Part shown: positions 5,983-11,565 of the stretch, piece after piece
Position numbering within the stretch: the stretch's first letter is position 1
Layout: the number at the start of each line of letters is the position of its first letter
Assembly: GCA_910583695.1 (NCBI GenBank)
Contig: CAJTZL010000054.1
Span: forward strand, 1 to 17,131
Length of the DNA: 17,131 nt
Reading direction: 5' to 3'
DNA from: an uncultured Oscillibacter sp.
Lineage (GTDB): Bacteria > Bacillota > Clostridia > Oscillospirales > Oscillospiraceae
Position numbers and translations under genes: made by a program
Notes under the pieces: model-generated
The model's database searches: none
What the model was told of the DNA's origin: nothing
The model's input: only the letters and a program-made list of their open reading frames with translations

Positions 5983-6525
5983 ATGAAAAAGGAAGTGATT
6001 TTGTCCGGCTTCGGCGGCCAGGGCGTCATGTCCATCGGGAAGAATCTGGTGGAAGCCGCCGTGGCGGAGGATCTGGAGGCCTCCTGGGTTCCCTCCTACG
6101 GCCCCGAGATGCGGGGCGGCACCGCCAACTGCACGGTCATCATCAGCGACGAACGCATCGGCGCGCCCCTGGTGGAGCGGCCCAGCGAGGTGGTGGCCAT
6201 GAACCGGGCGGCCCTGGCGAAATTCGAGCCCGCCGTAGCCCCCGGGGGCACGGTGTTTGTCAACAGCAGCATCATCCCGGACAAGGTGGGCCGGGAGGAC
6301 GTGAAAGCGGTCTACGTCCCCTGCGACGAAATCGCGGCGGAGCTGGGGAACGCGAAGGTTGCCAACATGGTGATGCTGGGGGCCTACGTGGCCGCTACGG
6401 GCGCGCTGAAGCGGGAAACCATCGAGACCATGATTGCCGAGATGTTCACCGGCAAAAAGGCCAAGCTGGTGCCCCTGAACCTGGAGGCCCTGCGCCGCGG
6501 GCTGGAGTGCGGGAAGCCCGCCTGA
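5983..6525 (+). CDS. 2-oxoacid:ferredoxin oxidoreductase gamma subunit
   Basis: A 180-residue subunit that contributes to CoA binding and assembly. It begins with the family motif SGFGGQGVMSIGKNL (8-22) and has WVPSYGPEMRGGTANC (35-50), the standard gamma-domain signature. ATG 5983 is preferred to upstream in-frame codons because it sits one base after the beta stop and gives the full-length, well-aligned N-terminus. It is the last gene of the operon. Its final 80 bases are overlapped by the formal 3' end of the convergent lipoprotein frame. Confidence 0.92.
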   Translation: MKKEVILSGFGGQGVMSIGKNLVEAAVAEDLEASWVPSYGPEMRGGTANCTVIISDERIGAPLVERPSEVVAMNRAALAKFEPAVAPGGTVFVNSSIIPDKVGREDVKAVYVPCDEIAAELGNAKVANMVMLGAYVAATGALKRETIETMIAEMFTGKKAKLVPLNLEALRRGLECGKPA

Positions 6526-7237
6526 TTCCGCCGGCCGAATATTTCAGAAACCAAGCAGGGGGAGGGGGCCGGAGCCCGCTCCCCCTTTCCGCCGCCTGCC
6601 CCGGAGGCTGTCCGCCCTCCTCCGGAAGCTCCCGGGGCGTCCAGTCCTCCCGGGGAACCAGCCGGTCCGTCACCAGCTCCTCCAGGGCGGCCCGGAAGAC
6701 GGCTTCTTCCACCTCTCCGCCGTCCACCTCGTAGCAGGGGCAGGGCCGGAGGTCGCCGTCGTTGTCCGGGGCGGTCCGGGCGTACAGCAGGGCCGTGTCC
6801 TCCGTTTCCCCGCCGGGGAGGTAGCGGAACAGCCGGAAGCTGCTTCCGCCGTGGTCGTACCGGCGGACCATGGTGCCGTCCCGAAGGGGATAGTCCCGGC
6901 AGGACAGCTCCACCCCGTCGTTCTGCCAGACGGACAGCACGCCGTCCTCGTAGTGGAAAACGCCGTTGTAAGCGCCGGGAAATTCCACCCACTGCACCAG
7001 CAGCTCGTCTATGCCGTCTCCGTCCAGGTCCATCAGCAGGTATTCCAGCTCCGCGAACGCGGAGAAATAGGGTTCCACAAAGGGGGCCTGCTCTCCCAGC
7101 AGGGAGGCGTCCCCCGCCAGGAGGGCCTCATAGGCGGCCCGTGCCTCCTCCTCCGGGGCAGGGGGCGGCTCCCCACAGCCGGAGAGCAGGAGGAGCAGGA
7201 TCAGAACCGGGGCCAGGGGCTTCCGACATGTGCGCAT
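6446..7237 (-). CDS. putative lipoprotein with a DxDGDGxDE motif (C-terminal end uncertain)
   Basis: A 263-residue secreted lipoprotein by sequence. It has a positively charged start, a leucine-rich h-region and the lipobox LSGC with Cys 21 as the lipidation site. DLDGDGIDE (70-78) resembles Ca-binding repeats (dockerin/FG-GAP-like) common in clostridial surface proteins; the rest is an aromatic, acidic beta-rich region with no family I recognise. The ATG at 7237 has a textbook AAAGGAGG seven bases upstream. The last 60 or so residues are Pro/Gly/Arg-rich and run through the Vor terminator hairpin into the opposing gamma gene, which is unusual. A different minus frame stops at about 6547, just beyond the hairpin, so a frameshift near the poly-G/C tracts around 6560-6600 may have displaced the true end. 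Confidence 0.7.
   Translation of the reverse strand: MRTCRKPLAPVLILLLLLSGCGEPPPAPEEEARAAYEALLAGDASLLGEQAPFVEPYFSAFAELEYLLMDLDGDGIDELLVQWVEFPGAYNGVFHYEDGVLSVWQNDGVELSCRDYPLRDGTMVRRYDHGGSSFRLFRYLPGGETEDTALLYARTAPDNDGDLRPCPCYEVDGGEVEEAVFRAALEELVTDRLVPREDWTPRELPEEGGQPPGQAAERGSGLRPPPPAWFLKYSAGGIRRASRTPARGAGPPGSGAPAWPFCR
6558..6588 (+). terminator. intrinsic terminator after the Vor operon
   Basis: GGGGGAG (6558-6564) pairs with CTCCCCC (6579-6585), extended inside by GGGC/GCCC across one G-G mismatch with a 4-base loop. It is followed by only three T residues. It begins 32 bases beyond the gamma stop, the right place to end the operon, though the short T-run makes it weak. Confidence 0.55.
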
Positions 7238-7274
7238 ATTCTTTCCTCCTTTGCAGCGCGGCGGTTTTGACCGT

Positions 7275-7303
7275 ATGATACCATGGGCGGAAGGGCTTGG
7301 CAA
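7275..7303 (-). promoter_or_regulatory. promoter of the lipoprotein gene
   Basis: On the minus strand TTGCCA (7298-7303) and TATCAT (7275-7280) are 17 bases apart, 37 bases upstream of the lipoprotein ATG. Both boxes match the sigma-A consensus in four or five of six positions. Confidence 0.6.
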
Positions 7304-7631
7304 GGGCCTCCCCGCCGGAGGCGGGCCCCGAGGAACGGCCTCCACAACGAGCCGTTCTATTGATGGAAAGGCAATTCCTGGAGGAATGGCCTGACCAGGG
7401 GTCAGGCCCCACAAGGTGTTCTACCGACAGAAGGGCAGACCCGGAAAAAGGTGGACAGATACCCCCTGCCACCAGATCAGCGGCAGCGGAAAGAGGAGCT
7501 GGTCCATTCGGTGAAGAACAACCCCCGCACGAACCAATTGCGTGAGGGAAGTCATTCCGGCTCCGCCGATCATTCAGCTCCGCCCGCAAGGGCGGGCAAA
7601 CGCCTCCCCCGGCAGGGAGCAAGAAAAACCA
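7304..7631. other. 328-bp hairpin-rich intergenic region without a convincing gene
   Basis: No frame here shows gene-like codon use, a ribosome binding site or a recognisable domain. It is dense in inverted repeats: GAACGGC/GCCGTTC (7333-7357), AGGC-ATTCC/GGAAT-GCCT (7369-7392), a perfect 9-bp stem GGCCTGACC/GGTCAGGCC (7388-7408), an apparent nested pair 7453-7458/7499-7505 enclosing CTGCC/GGCAG (7466-7486), and CCGCCC-GCAA-GGGCGG near 7578-7593. It could be a structured RNA, a dispersed palindromic repeat or decayed DNA. I see no plus-strand promoter that would transcribe it. Confidence 0.4.
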
Positions 7632-7660
7632 TTGACTTTGCCCCCCGGCAAGCATATAAT
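7632..7660 (+). promoter_or_regulatory. strong promoter of ilvE
   Basis: TTGACT (7632-7637) and a perfect TATAAT (7655-7660) are separated by 17 bases. Transcription would start near 7667, giving an 80-base leader. That leader contains the compact hairpin GGGGGC-TCC-GCCCCC (7705-7719). No T-box or leader peptide with branched-chain codons was recognised. Confidence 0.85.
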
Positions 7661-7704
7661 CATTTAAAGCACAAAACCGGACCCGGCCCATGCCCCGCCC
7701 GGCA

Positions 7705-7719
7705 GGGGGCTCCGCCCCC
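7705..7719 (+). other. GC hairpin in the ilvE leader
   Basis: A perfect 6-bp stem GGGGGC/GCCCCC with a TCC loop, 12 bases before the AGGAG. It resembles the GGGGGC-GCCCCC core of the palindrome at 2089-2108, which also lies in a 5' leader. Confidence 0.45.
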
Positions 7720-7746
7720 AATACACAAAACAGGAGAGTGTTCGCC

Positions 7747-8823
7747 ATGCTGGATATTAAAATCACCAAAAACACCGCCCCCAAAGCCAAGCCCGCCGAC
7801 GAGAGCAAGCTGGGCTTCGGCAAAATTTTCTCGGACCACATGTTCCTGATGGACTACACCGACGGGCAGGGCTGGCACGACCCCCGCATCGTCCCCTACG
7901 CTCCCTTCCCCATGGACCCCGCCACAGTGGTCTTCCACTACGCCCAGGAGCTCTTCGAGGGCATGAAGGCCTATCGCTCCGTAGACAACACCATTCAGCT
8001 CTTCCGGCCGGAGTGCAACGCCCAGCGGATGCAGGACTCCTCCGACCGCATGTGCATTCCCCAGGTCCCCGTGGATGACTTCGTCCAGGCCGTGAAGGCC
8101 CTGGTGGAGCTGGAAAAGGACTGGGTGCCCCACAGCGACGGCACCTCCTTGTACATCCGCCCCTTTGTCTTCGCAACCGACGTCGGCCTCGGCGTCCACG
8201 CCAGCAAGCACTACACCTTCTGCATCATCTGCGCCCCCTCCGGCGCGTACTATGCCGAGGGCATCAACCCGGTGCGCATCTACGTGGAGGACGAGTACAT
8301 CCGGGCCGCCCCGGGCCTGACGGGCTTCACCAAATGCGGCGGCAACTACGCCGCGTCCATCAAGGCCGGCGAGCTGGCGGAGCAGAAGGGCTTCGCCCAG
8401 GTGCTGTGGCTGGACGGCGTGGAGAAAAAGTACGTCGAAGAAGTGGGCAGCATGAACATCATGTTCAAAATCGACGGCAAGGTCTACACCGCCGCCTGCA
8501 CGGGCACGGTGCTCCCCGGCGTCACCCGGCGGAGCTGCATCGAGCTGCTGCGGGACTGGGGCTATGAGGTCGTGGAGGGCCCCCTGGCCATCGACGACGT
8601 GATGAAAGCGGGCCATGAGGGCAAGCTGGAGGAGGTCTTCGGCACCGGCACCGCCGCCGTGGTCTCCCCGGTGAAGGAGCTGGACTGGAAGGGGGACAAG
8701 GTCTTCATCAACGACGGGAAAATCGGCCCCCTGACCCAGAAGCTCTACGACACCATGACCGGCATGCAGTGGGGCAAGGTCCCCGACACCAAGGGCTGGA
8801 TCGTCCCCGTGTGCAAGGGCTGA
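7747..8823 (+). CDS. ilvE: branched-chain amino acid aminotransferase
   Basis: A 358-residue fold-type IV PLP aminotransferase. It interconverts valine, leucine and isoleucine with their 2-oxo acids, using 2-oxoglutarate/glutamate. The catalytic lysine is K196 in FTKCGGNYAAS. EVGSMN (232-237) and LPGVTRRS (256-263) are the phosphate/cofactor-side motifs of the longer, eukaryote-like BCAT class, to which the 358-residue length belongs. ATG 7747 has AGGAG ten bases upstream; an in-frame ATG at 7690 lies inside the leader and lacks such a site. The gene is a single transcription unit with its own promoter and terminator. Together with the Vor enzyme upstream it supports branched-chain amino acid fermentation. 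Confidence 0.96.
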   Translation: MLDIKITKNTAPKAKPADESKLGFGKIFSDHMFLMDYTDGQGWHDPRIVPYAPFPMDPATVVFHYAQELFEGMKAYRSVDNTIQLFRPECNAQRMQDSSDRMCIPQVPVDDFVQAVKALVELEKDWVPHSDGTSLYIRPFVFATDVGLGVHASKHYTFCIICAPSGAYYAEGINPVRIYVEDEYIRAAPGLTGFTKCGGNYAASIKAGELAEQKGFAQVLWLDGVEKKYVEEVGSMNIMFKIDGKVYTAACTGTVLPGVTRRSCIELLRDWGYEVVEGPLAIDDVMKAGHEGKLEEVFGTGTAAVVSPVKELDWKGDKVFINDGKIGPLTQKLYDTMTGMQWGKVPDTKGWIVPVCKG

Positions 8824-8867
8824 GGGGCGGCCTCCAGGCTCATGCCTTATCATAAGGAACCTCAAAG

Positions 8868-8897
8868 CGCCCCGGCGGATTCGCCGGGGCGTCTTTT
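8868..8897 (+). terminator. intrinsic terminator of ilvE
   Basis: A perfect 10-bp stem CGCCCCGGCG/CGCCGGGGCG with a GATT loop, followed by TCTTTT, 44 bases beyond the ilvE stop. A short AT-rich dyad CCTTAT-C-ATAAGG (8845-8857) precedes it and has no obvious role. Confidence 0.9.
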
Positions 8898-8965
8898 CGT
8901 GCCCTTGACCCTTTCCATGCCCGGAGCGGGCAGAAAAAGAAAAAAGAAAAGCGTGAAAAAAGGGC

Positions 8966-8994
8966 TTGACAAATCCGGGAAGTTCGTGTATCTT
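8966..8994 (+). promoter_or_regulatory. promoter of tRNA-Val
   Basis: A perfect TTGACA (8966-8971) and TATCTT (8989-8994) are 17 bases apart. The start would lie about 9 bases before the tRNA 5' end, as usual for a monocistronic tRNA gene. An A-rich stretch upstream (about 8935-8962) could act as an UP element. Confidence 0.75.
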
Positions 8995-9009
8995 ATACAT
9001 GTTCGTTTC

Positions 9010-9086
9010 GGACGATTAGCTCAGCTGGCTAGAGCACCTGCTTGACGTGCAGGGGGTCACAGGTTCGAGTCCTGTATCGTCCACCA
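9010..9086 (+). tRNA. tRNA-Val (anticodon GAC)
   Basis: A 77-base tRNA with encoded CCA. The acceptor stem is GGACGAT/ATCGTCC, followed by discriminator A. The D arm is GCTC...GAGC. The anticodon stem CCTGC/GCAGG encloses loop TTGACGT, with anticodon GAC reading valine codon GUC (and GUU by wobble). The T arm is ACAGG-TTCGAGT-CCTGT. All stems are intact. It is a single tRNA between its own promoter and terminator. Confidence 0.98.
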
Positions 9087-9092
9087 ATTTAC

Positions 9093-9124
9093 GAAAAGCA
9101 CGCCTTCGGCGTGCTTTTCTTTTT
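9093..9124 (+). terminator. intrinsic terminator of tRNA-Val
   Basis: GAAAAGCACGCC pairs perfectly with GGCGTGCTTTTC around a TTC loop and is followed by a T-run, starting 7 bases after the tRNA. This is a canonical strong terminator. Confidence 0.92.
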
Positions 9125-9224
9125 AACAGCGGAGCACAGCCCCTCCGCCCCGGCTTCCCCTCCAGGTCCCTTCCCCCGCGGCGCCGGGGCGGGGAACCGG
9201 ATTTTTCACCAAGGAGATGGTCTT

Positions 9225-9959
9225 ATGAGAACGTCCGCCCTGATCACCGGGGCCTCCCGAGGCATCGGGAGGGCCATTGCCGCCGCCCTGGCCCGGGAGG
9301 GCTGGCCGGTCTGCGTCAACTACCTGGAGCACCGGGACGCTGCCGAGGCACTGGTCCGGGAGCTCCGGGACCAGTGCCGGGCCGCCATGGCCTTCCGGGC
9401 CGACGTGGCGGACCGGGAGGCGGTAGCCGCCATGGTCCGGGCCGCGTCGGAGGAGCTGGGCCCTGTGGAGCTGCTGGTGAACAACGCCGGGATTTCCTGC
9501 CAGGGCCTCTTTCAGGACCTGGACGGCGCCGCCTGGGAGCGGCTCCTGGCGGTGAACCTCACCGGGCCCCGAAACGCCGTGCAGGCGGTGCTTCCCCACA
9601 TGCTCCGGGAGAAGCGGGGGTGTATTGTCAACATCTCCTCCATCTGGGGCCTCCGGGGAGGCAGCTGCGAGACGGCCTACGCCGTCACCAAGGCGGGGAT
9701 CATCGGCCTGACCCGCTCCCTGGCCCTGGAGCTGGCTCCCTCGGGCATCCGGGTGAACTGCGTGGCCCCGGGGTGCATTGAGACGGACATGGTGCGGGCC
9801 CTGAGCCCGGAGACCCGCGCCATGCTGGCGGAGGAGACCCCTATGGGCCGCCTGGGGCGGCCGGAAGAGATTGCAGAGGCGGCGGCCTTCCTGGCCTCCC
9901 GGCGGGCCTCCTTCATCACCGGGCAGGTGCTGACGGCCGACGGCGGCTTTACCGTATGA
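9225..9959 (+). CDS. SDR-family NAD(P)H-dependent reductase (FabG-like; possibly EF-P 5-aminopentanone reductase)
   Basis: A 244-residue classical short-chain dehydrogenase/reductase. TGASRGIG (8-15) binds the dinucleotide, NNAG (86-89) is the structural motif, and the catalytic residues are S139, Y152 and K156 (YxxxK). The C-terminus ends with the usual ITGQ...DGG. The stretch NISSIWGLRGGSCETAY (136-152) has the SIWG-G-SCE pattern that I associate with the YmfI-like group acting on 5-aminopentanone-modified elongation factor P, rather than with housekeeping FabG; this is tentative. ATG 9225 has AAGGAG nine bases upstream. There is no clear promoter between the tRNA terminator and this gene, so tRNA read-through or a weak promoter must serve it. 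Confidence 0.88.
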   Translation: MRTSALITGASRGIGRAIAAALAREGWPVCVNYLEHRDAAEALVRELRDQCRAAMAFRADVADREAVAAMVRAASEELGPVELLVNNAGISCQGLFQDLDGAAWERLLAVNLTGPRNAVQAVLPHMLREKRGCIVNISSIWGLRGGSCETAYAVTKAGIIGLTRSLALELAPSGIRVNCVAPGCIETDMVRALSPETRAMLAEETPMGRLGRPEEIAEAAAFLASRRASFITGQVLTADGGFTV

Positions 9960-10056
9960 AAAAATCCCGCCGCGCCCCCTCTCTCTTCAAAGAGACGTGG
10001 GCTCCTCTCCGCCCCCGCGGGGACGGGAGTTCCTATGCGCGTGTTTCGGCCATATG

Positions 10057-10090
10057 AAACGGGAGGCCCTCCGGCCTCCCGTTTCTCGTT
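10057..10090. terminator. bidirectional terminator between convergent genes
   Basis: A perfect 12-bp stem AAACGGGAGGCC/GGCCTCCCGTTT with a CTCC loop lies between the SDR gene (plus) and the membrane-anchored protein gene (minus). T-containing tails flank both sides (TTTCTCGTTT on plus; TTT on minus). It probably ends both transcripts. Smaller dyads upstream (TCTCTT-CA-AAGAGA at 9982-9995 and CCCCGCGGGG near 10013-10022) have no obvious role. Confidence 0.75.
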
Positions 10091-10093
10091 TCA

Positions 10094-10588
10094 TCACCAT
10101 TGGACCGAACGGCCCTCCTCCAACAGCTCGTCAATCCGCTCCATGGACCCCCGGCAGGTGGAGCCGAAACGGGACGAGGGCCGCCCCGGAATCCAATAGG
10201 CCACCTCCGTGTCCGCCGGGTCCTGCCCGCCTTTGTTCAGGCCGAAGCAGAACGCAAACTCCTCTCCGCTCTTGAACAAGATACGGAACTCATAGAGCTT
10301 CGTCCCTCCCAGGGCAGCGCCGAACAGCAGGGCCGGGTGATTCTTGATCTCATTTCCGCTGTGGCGGAAGGCGTTCACCGTGTCCATGAGGACCTGAAGC
10401 TCCTCCGACTCCGTCACCACGGCGGCGCGGCCGCTGCTGGAAAGCTCAATGCGCGCCACGTCCTCCGCCGGGACGTCCAGCAGGCGGATGGGCCCGCCGC
10501 CCCAGCCGTAAATCCAGGCGCAGAAGGCCAGGGCGGCCGCCAGAAGACCGCCGCCCAGCCAGATCCGCCGGTTGGAAAAGACCTTCAT
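10094..10588 (-). CDS. membrane-anchored protein of unknown function
   Basis: A 164-residue protein with a short basic N-terminus, one hydrophobic segment (about residues 10-28) and a soluble remainder, probably extracytoplasmic. The soluble part (IELSSSGRAAVVTESEELQV, then FRILFKSGEEFAFCFG and a C-terminal MERIDELLEE helix) looks like a small beta-rich domain. I do not recognise the family with confidence. ATG 10588 is chosen because GAGG lies 8 bases upstream; an in-frame TTG two codons earlier is the alternative. It follows the 56-residue gene by 51 bases, probably in one transcript. Confidence 0.72.
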   Translation of the reverse strand: MKVFSNRRIWLGGGLLAAALAFCAWIYGWGGGPIRLLDVPAEDVARIELSSSGRAAVVTESEELQVLMDTVNAFRHSGNEIKNHPALLFGAALGGTKLYEFRILFKSGEEFAFCFGLNKGGQDPADTEVAYWIPGRPSSRFGSTCRGSMERIDELLEEGRSVQW

Positions 10589-10600
10589 ATCCAATACCTC

Positions 10601-10638
10601 GGCCCCCGCGGGGCCCCTTCCGCCCAGGGCGGAGGGCC
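10601..10638 (-). other. adjacent GC-rich inverted repeats between two small genes
   Basis: GGCCCC-CGC-GGGGCC (10601-10615) abuts an imperfect stem, TCCGCC/GGCGGA extended by GGCCC/GGGCC (10612-10638). The two share bases 10612-10615 and cannot both form fully. They lie in the 51-base gap before the membrane-anchored protein gene and have no T-run. Confidence 0.4.
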
Positions 10639-10639
10639 G

Positions 10640-10810
10640 TCACTGATAGCGGTACTGCATCCCGGTGTACTGCTCAATGCAGCTGAAAAACAGCTCCCGG
10701 TTCCGGAACTCCAGCAGCTTGCAGTCCTCCTCCTCATGGAAGGACACAATGCGGCGGCGGGTGTCAATCCAGATGCGCCAAAGGCTCTGGACGGTGGTTG
10801 TTTGCTCCAT
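10640..10810 (-). CDS. small conserved-looking protein, 56 residues
   Basis: A 56-residue soluble protein with an AAAGGAG ribosome binding site 8 bases before ATG 10810 and codon use like its neighbours. It is basic and aromatic: WRIWIDTRRRIVSFHEEED (11-29), then LLEFRNRELFFSCIEQYTG (33-51). The pattern of a short beta-hairpin (W-I-D...I-V-S-F-H) followed by a helix looks like a compact domain, but I cannot name a family. It heads a two-gene minus-strand unit with the membrane-anchored protein. Confidence 0.75.
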   Translation of the reverse strand: MEQTTTVQSLWRIWIDTRRRIVSFHEEEDCKLLEFRNRELFFSCIEQYTGMQYRYQ

Positions 10811-10899
10811 AAGGTGGGCTCCTTTCTCTTCATCTATAGTATAAGACGATTGGGAGGACGGTTTTGTTTCACAATTTTCCAAAAATTTTAAAAAAATTT
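10811..10899 (-). promoter_or_regulatory. AT-rich spacer with a probable promoter for the 56-residue gene
   Basis: On the minus strand TATACT (10838-10843) is a good -10 box, but no good -35 box lies 17 bases upstream. The stretch at about 10878-10900 is an unbroken run of A and T tracts, placed where an UP element could compensate. The same tracts directly follow the amidase stop codon, and no hairpin terminator is visible, so read-through from the amidase operon is possible. Confidence 0.4.
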
Positions 10900-11562
10900 T
10901 TACGGCTCCGCCGCCGCCTGGGCTTCCACCTCCGCCTCCACGTCCTCCAGCAGGGCCGCCCAGGCCTCCGGATGCTCCACGTAGTACCGGGGACAGAGCT
11001 TCCCCGTCACGTCGTAGTGCCGGATGACGTCCTCCTCCGGGTCCAGCCGGAAGGCTTGGCAGAGCCACGCCGTCAGCTCCACCACCCGCTCACGGGTGAC
11101 GGGAGCGTAAGCCCCCGCCTCGTCCGGGTGGCAGACCTCGATGGAGACCGTGTCGCCGTTCCGGGTGTTGGAGGCGTAGGCAATCTCCGTCAGGGGGACG
11201 CACTGGACCACCTCCCCCTCCAGGCCCACGATGAAGTGGCTGGAGGCATACACCCCCAGCTCCCCGTCCTCCAGGGAGGCGAAGTAATTCCGGTTGGCCT
11301 GGGCGGAGGTGCCGGGGTTGCCCACGTAATGGAGGACGATTCCCCGGACCCGCTTCAAGGAGTCCCCGGGCCGGGACCACTCATTGACAGGGAGGAGGTC
11401 CCTGACCACGCAGTCCGGGAGGGCCTGCTCCACCTCTGCTGGGTCCGGGCGGGAGAGCCGGAGGACGGCGGCCGCAAGGACCGCCGCCACTGGCAGCGCC
11501 AAAACGGCGCAGAGCCGGAGTACCCGTTCCCCCGCCCGGGTCTGCCTTCTTCTGAAGGCCAC
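10900..11562 (-). CDS. N-acetylmuramoyl-L-alanine amidase (Amidase_2 / PGRP fold), membrane-anchored
   Basis: A 220-residue zinc amidase that cuts the lactyl-amide bond between N-acetylmuramate and L-alanine in peptidoglycan. After a basic N-terminus and one transmembrane helix (about 14-35) comes an Amidase_2 domain. The expected zinc ligands are visible: H78 in IVLHYVGN, H182 in IRHYDVTGK and C190 in KLCPRYY, the His-His-Cys set seen in T7 lysozyme. VSIEVCHP (139-146) matches the central strand. It would act on the outer face of the membrane. The GTG start lies three bases after the permease stop, with GAGGAGG about 11 bases upstream inside the permease 3' end, so it belongs to the ABC operon. 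Confidence 0.9.
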   Translation of the reverse strand: MAFRRRQTRAGERVLRLCAVLALPVAAVLAAAVLRLSRPDPAEVEQALPDCVVRDLLPVNEWSRPGDSLKRVRGIVLHYVGNPGTSAQANRNYFASLEDGELGVYASSHFIVGLEGEVVQCVPLTEIAYASNTRNGDTVSIEVCHPDEAGAYAPVTRERVVELTAWLCQAFRLDPEEDVIRHYDVTGKLCPRYYVEHPEAWAALLEDVEAEVEAQAAAEP

Positions 11563-11565
11563 GGG

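Noticed and set aside
3944..6525. 2-oxoglutarate:ferredoxin oxidoreductase (KorDABC)
   Set aside because: Gene order fits both types, but the alpha subunit N-terminal blocks fit VorB-type proteins better and ilvE is nearby. Kept only as the alternative.
7661..7746. T-box or leader-peptide attenuator in the ilvE leader
   Set aside because: The leader is only about 80 bases, lacks the T-box sequence and an attenuator, and has no short frame rich in branched-chain codons.
7451..7849. Plus-strand frame with a helix-turn-helix-like fragment (KEELVHSVKNNPRTNQLRE)
   Set aside because: No ribosome binding site, no continuation into a domain, and it runs through the ilvE promoter and leader into ilvE in the wrong frame. 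At most a decayed remnant.
8823..9086. Functional link between ilvE and the neighbouring tRNA-Val
   Set aside because: Each has its own promoter and terminator; adjacency of a valine tRNA and a valine aminotransferase is best seen as coincidence.
9010..9124. tRNA-Val as an integration (att) site
   Set aside because: No integrase, no direct repeat of the tRNA 3' end and no change in composition nearby; a normal terminator follows the tRNA.
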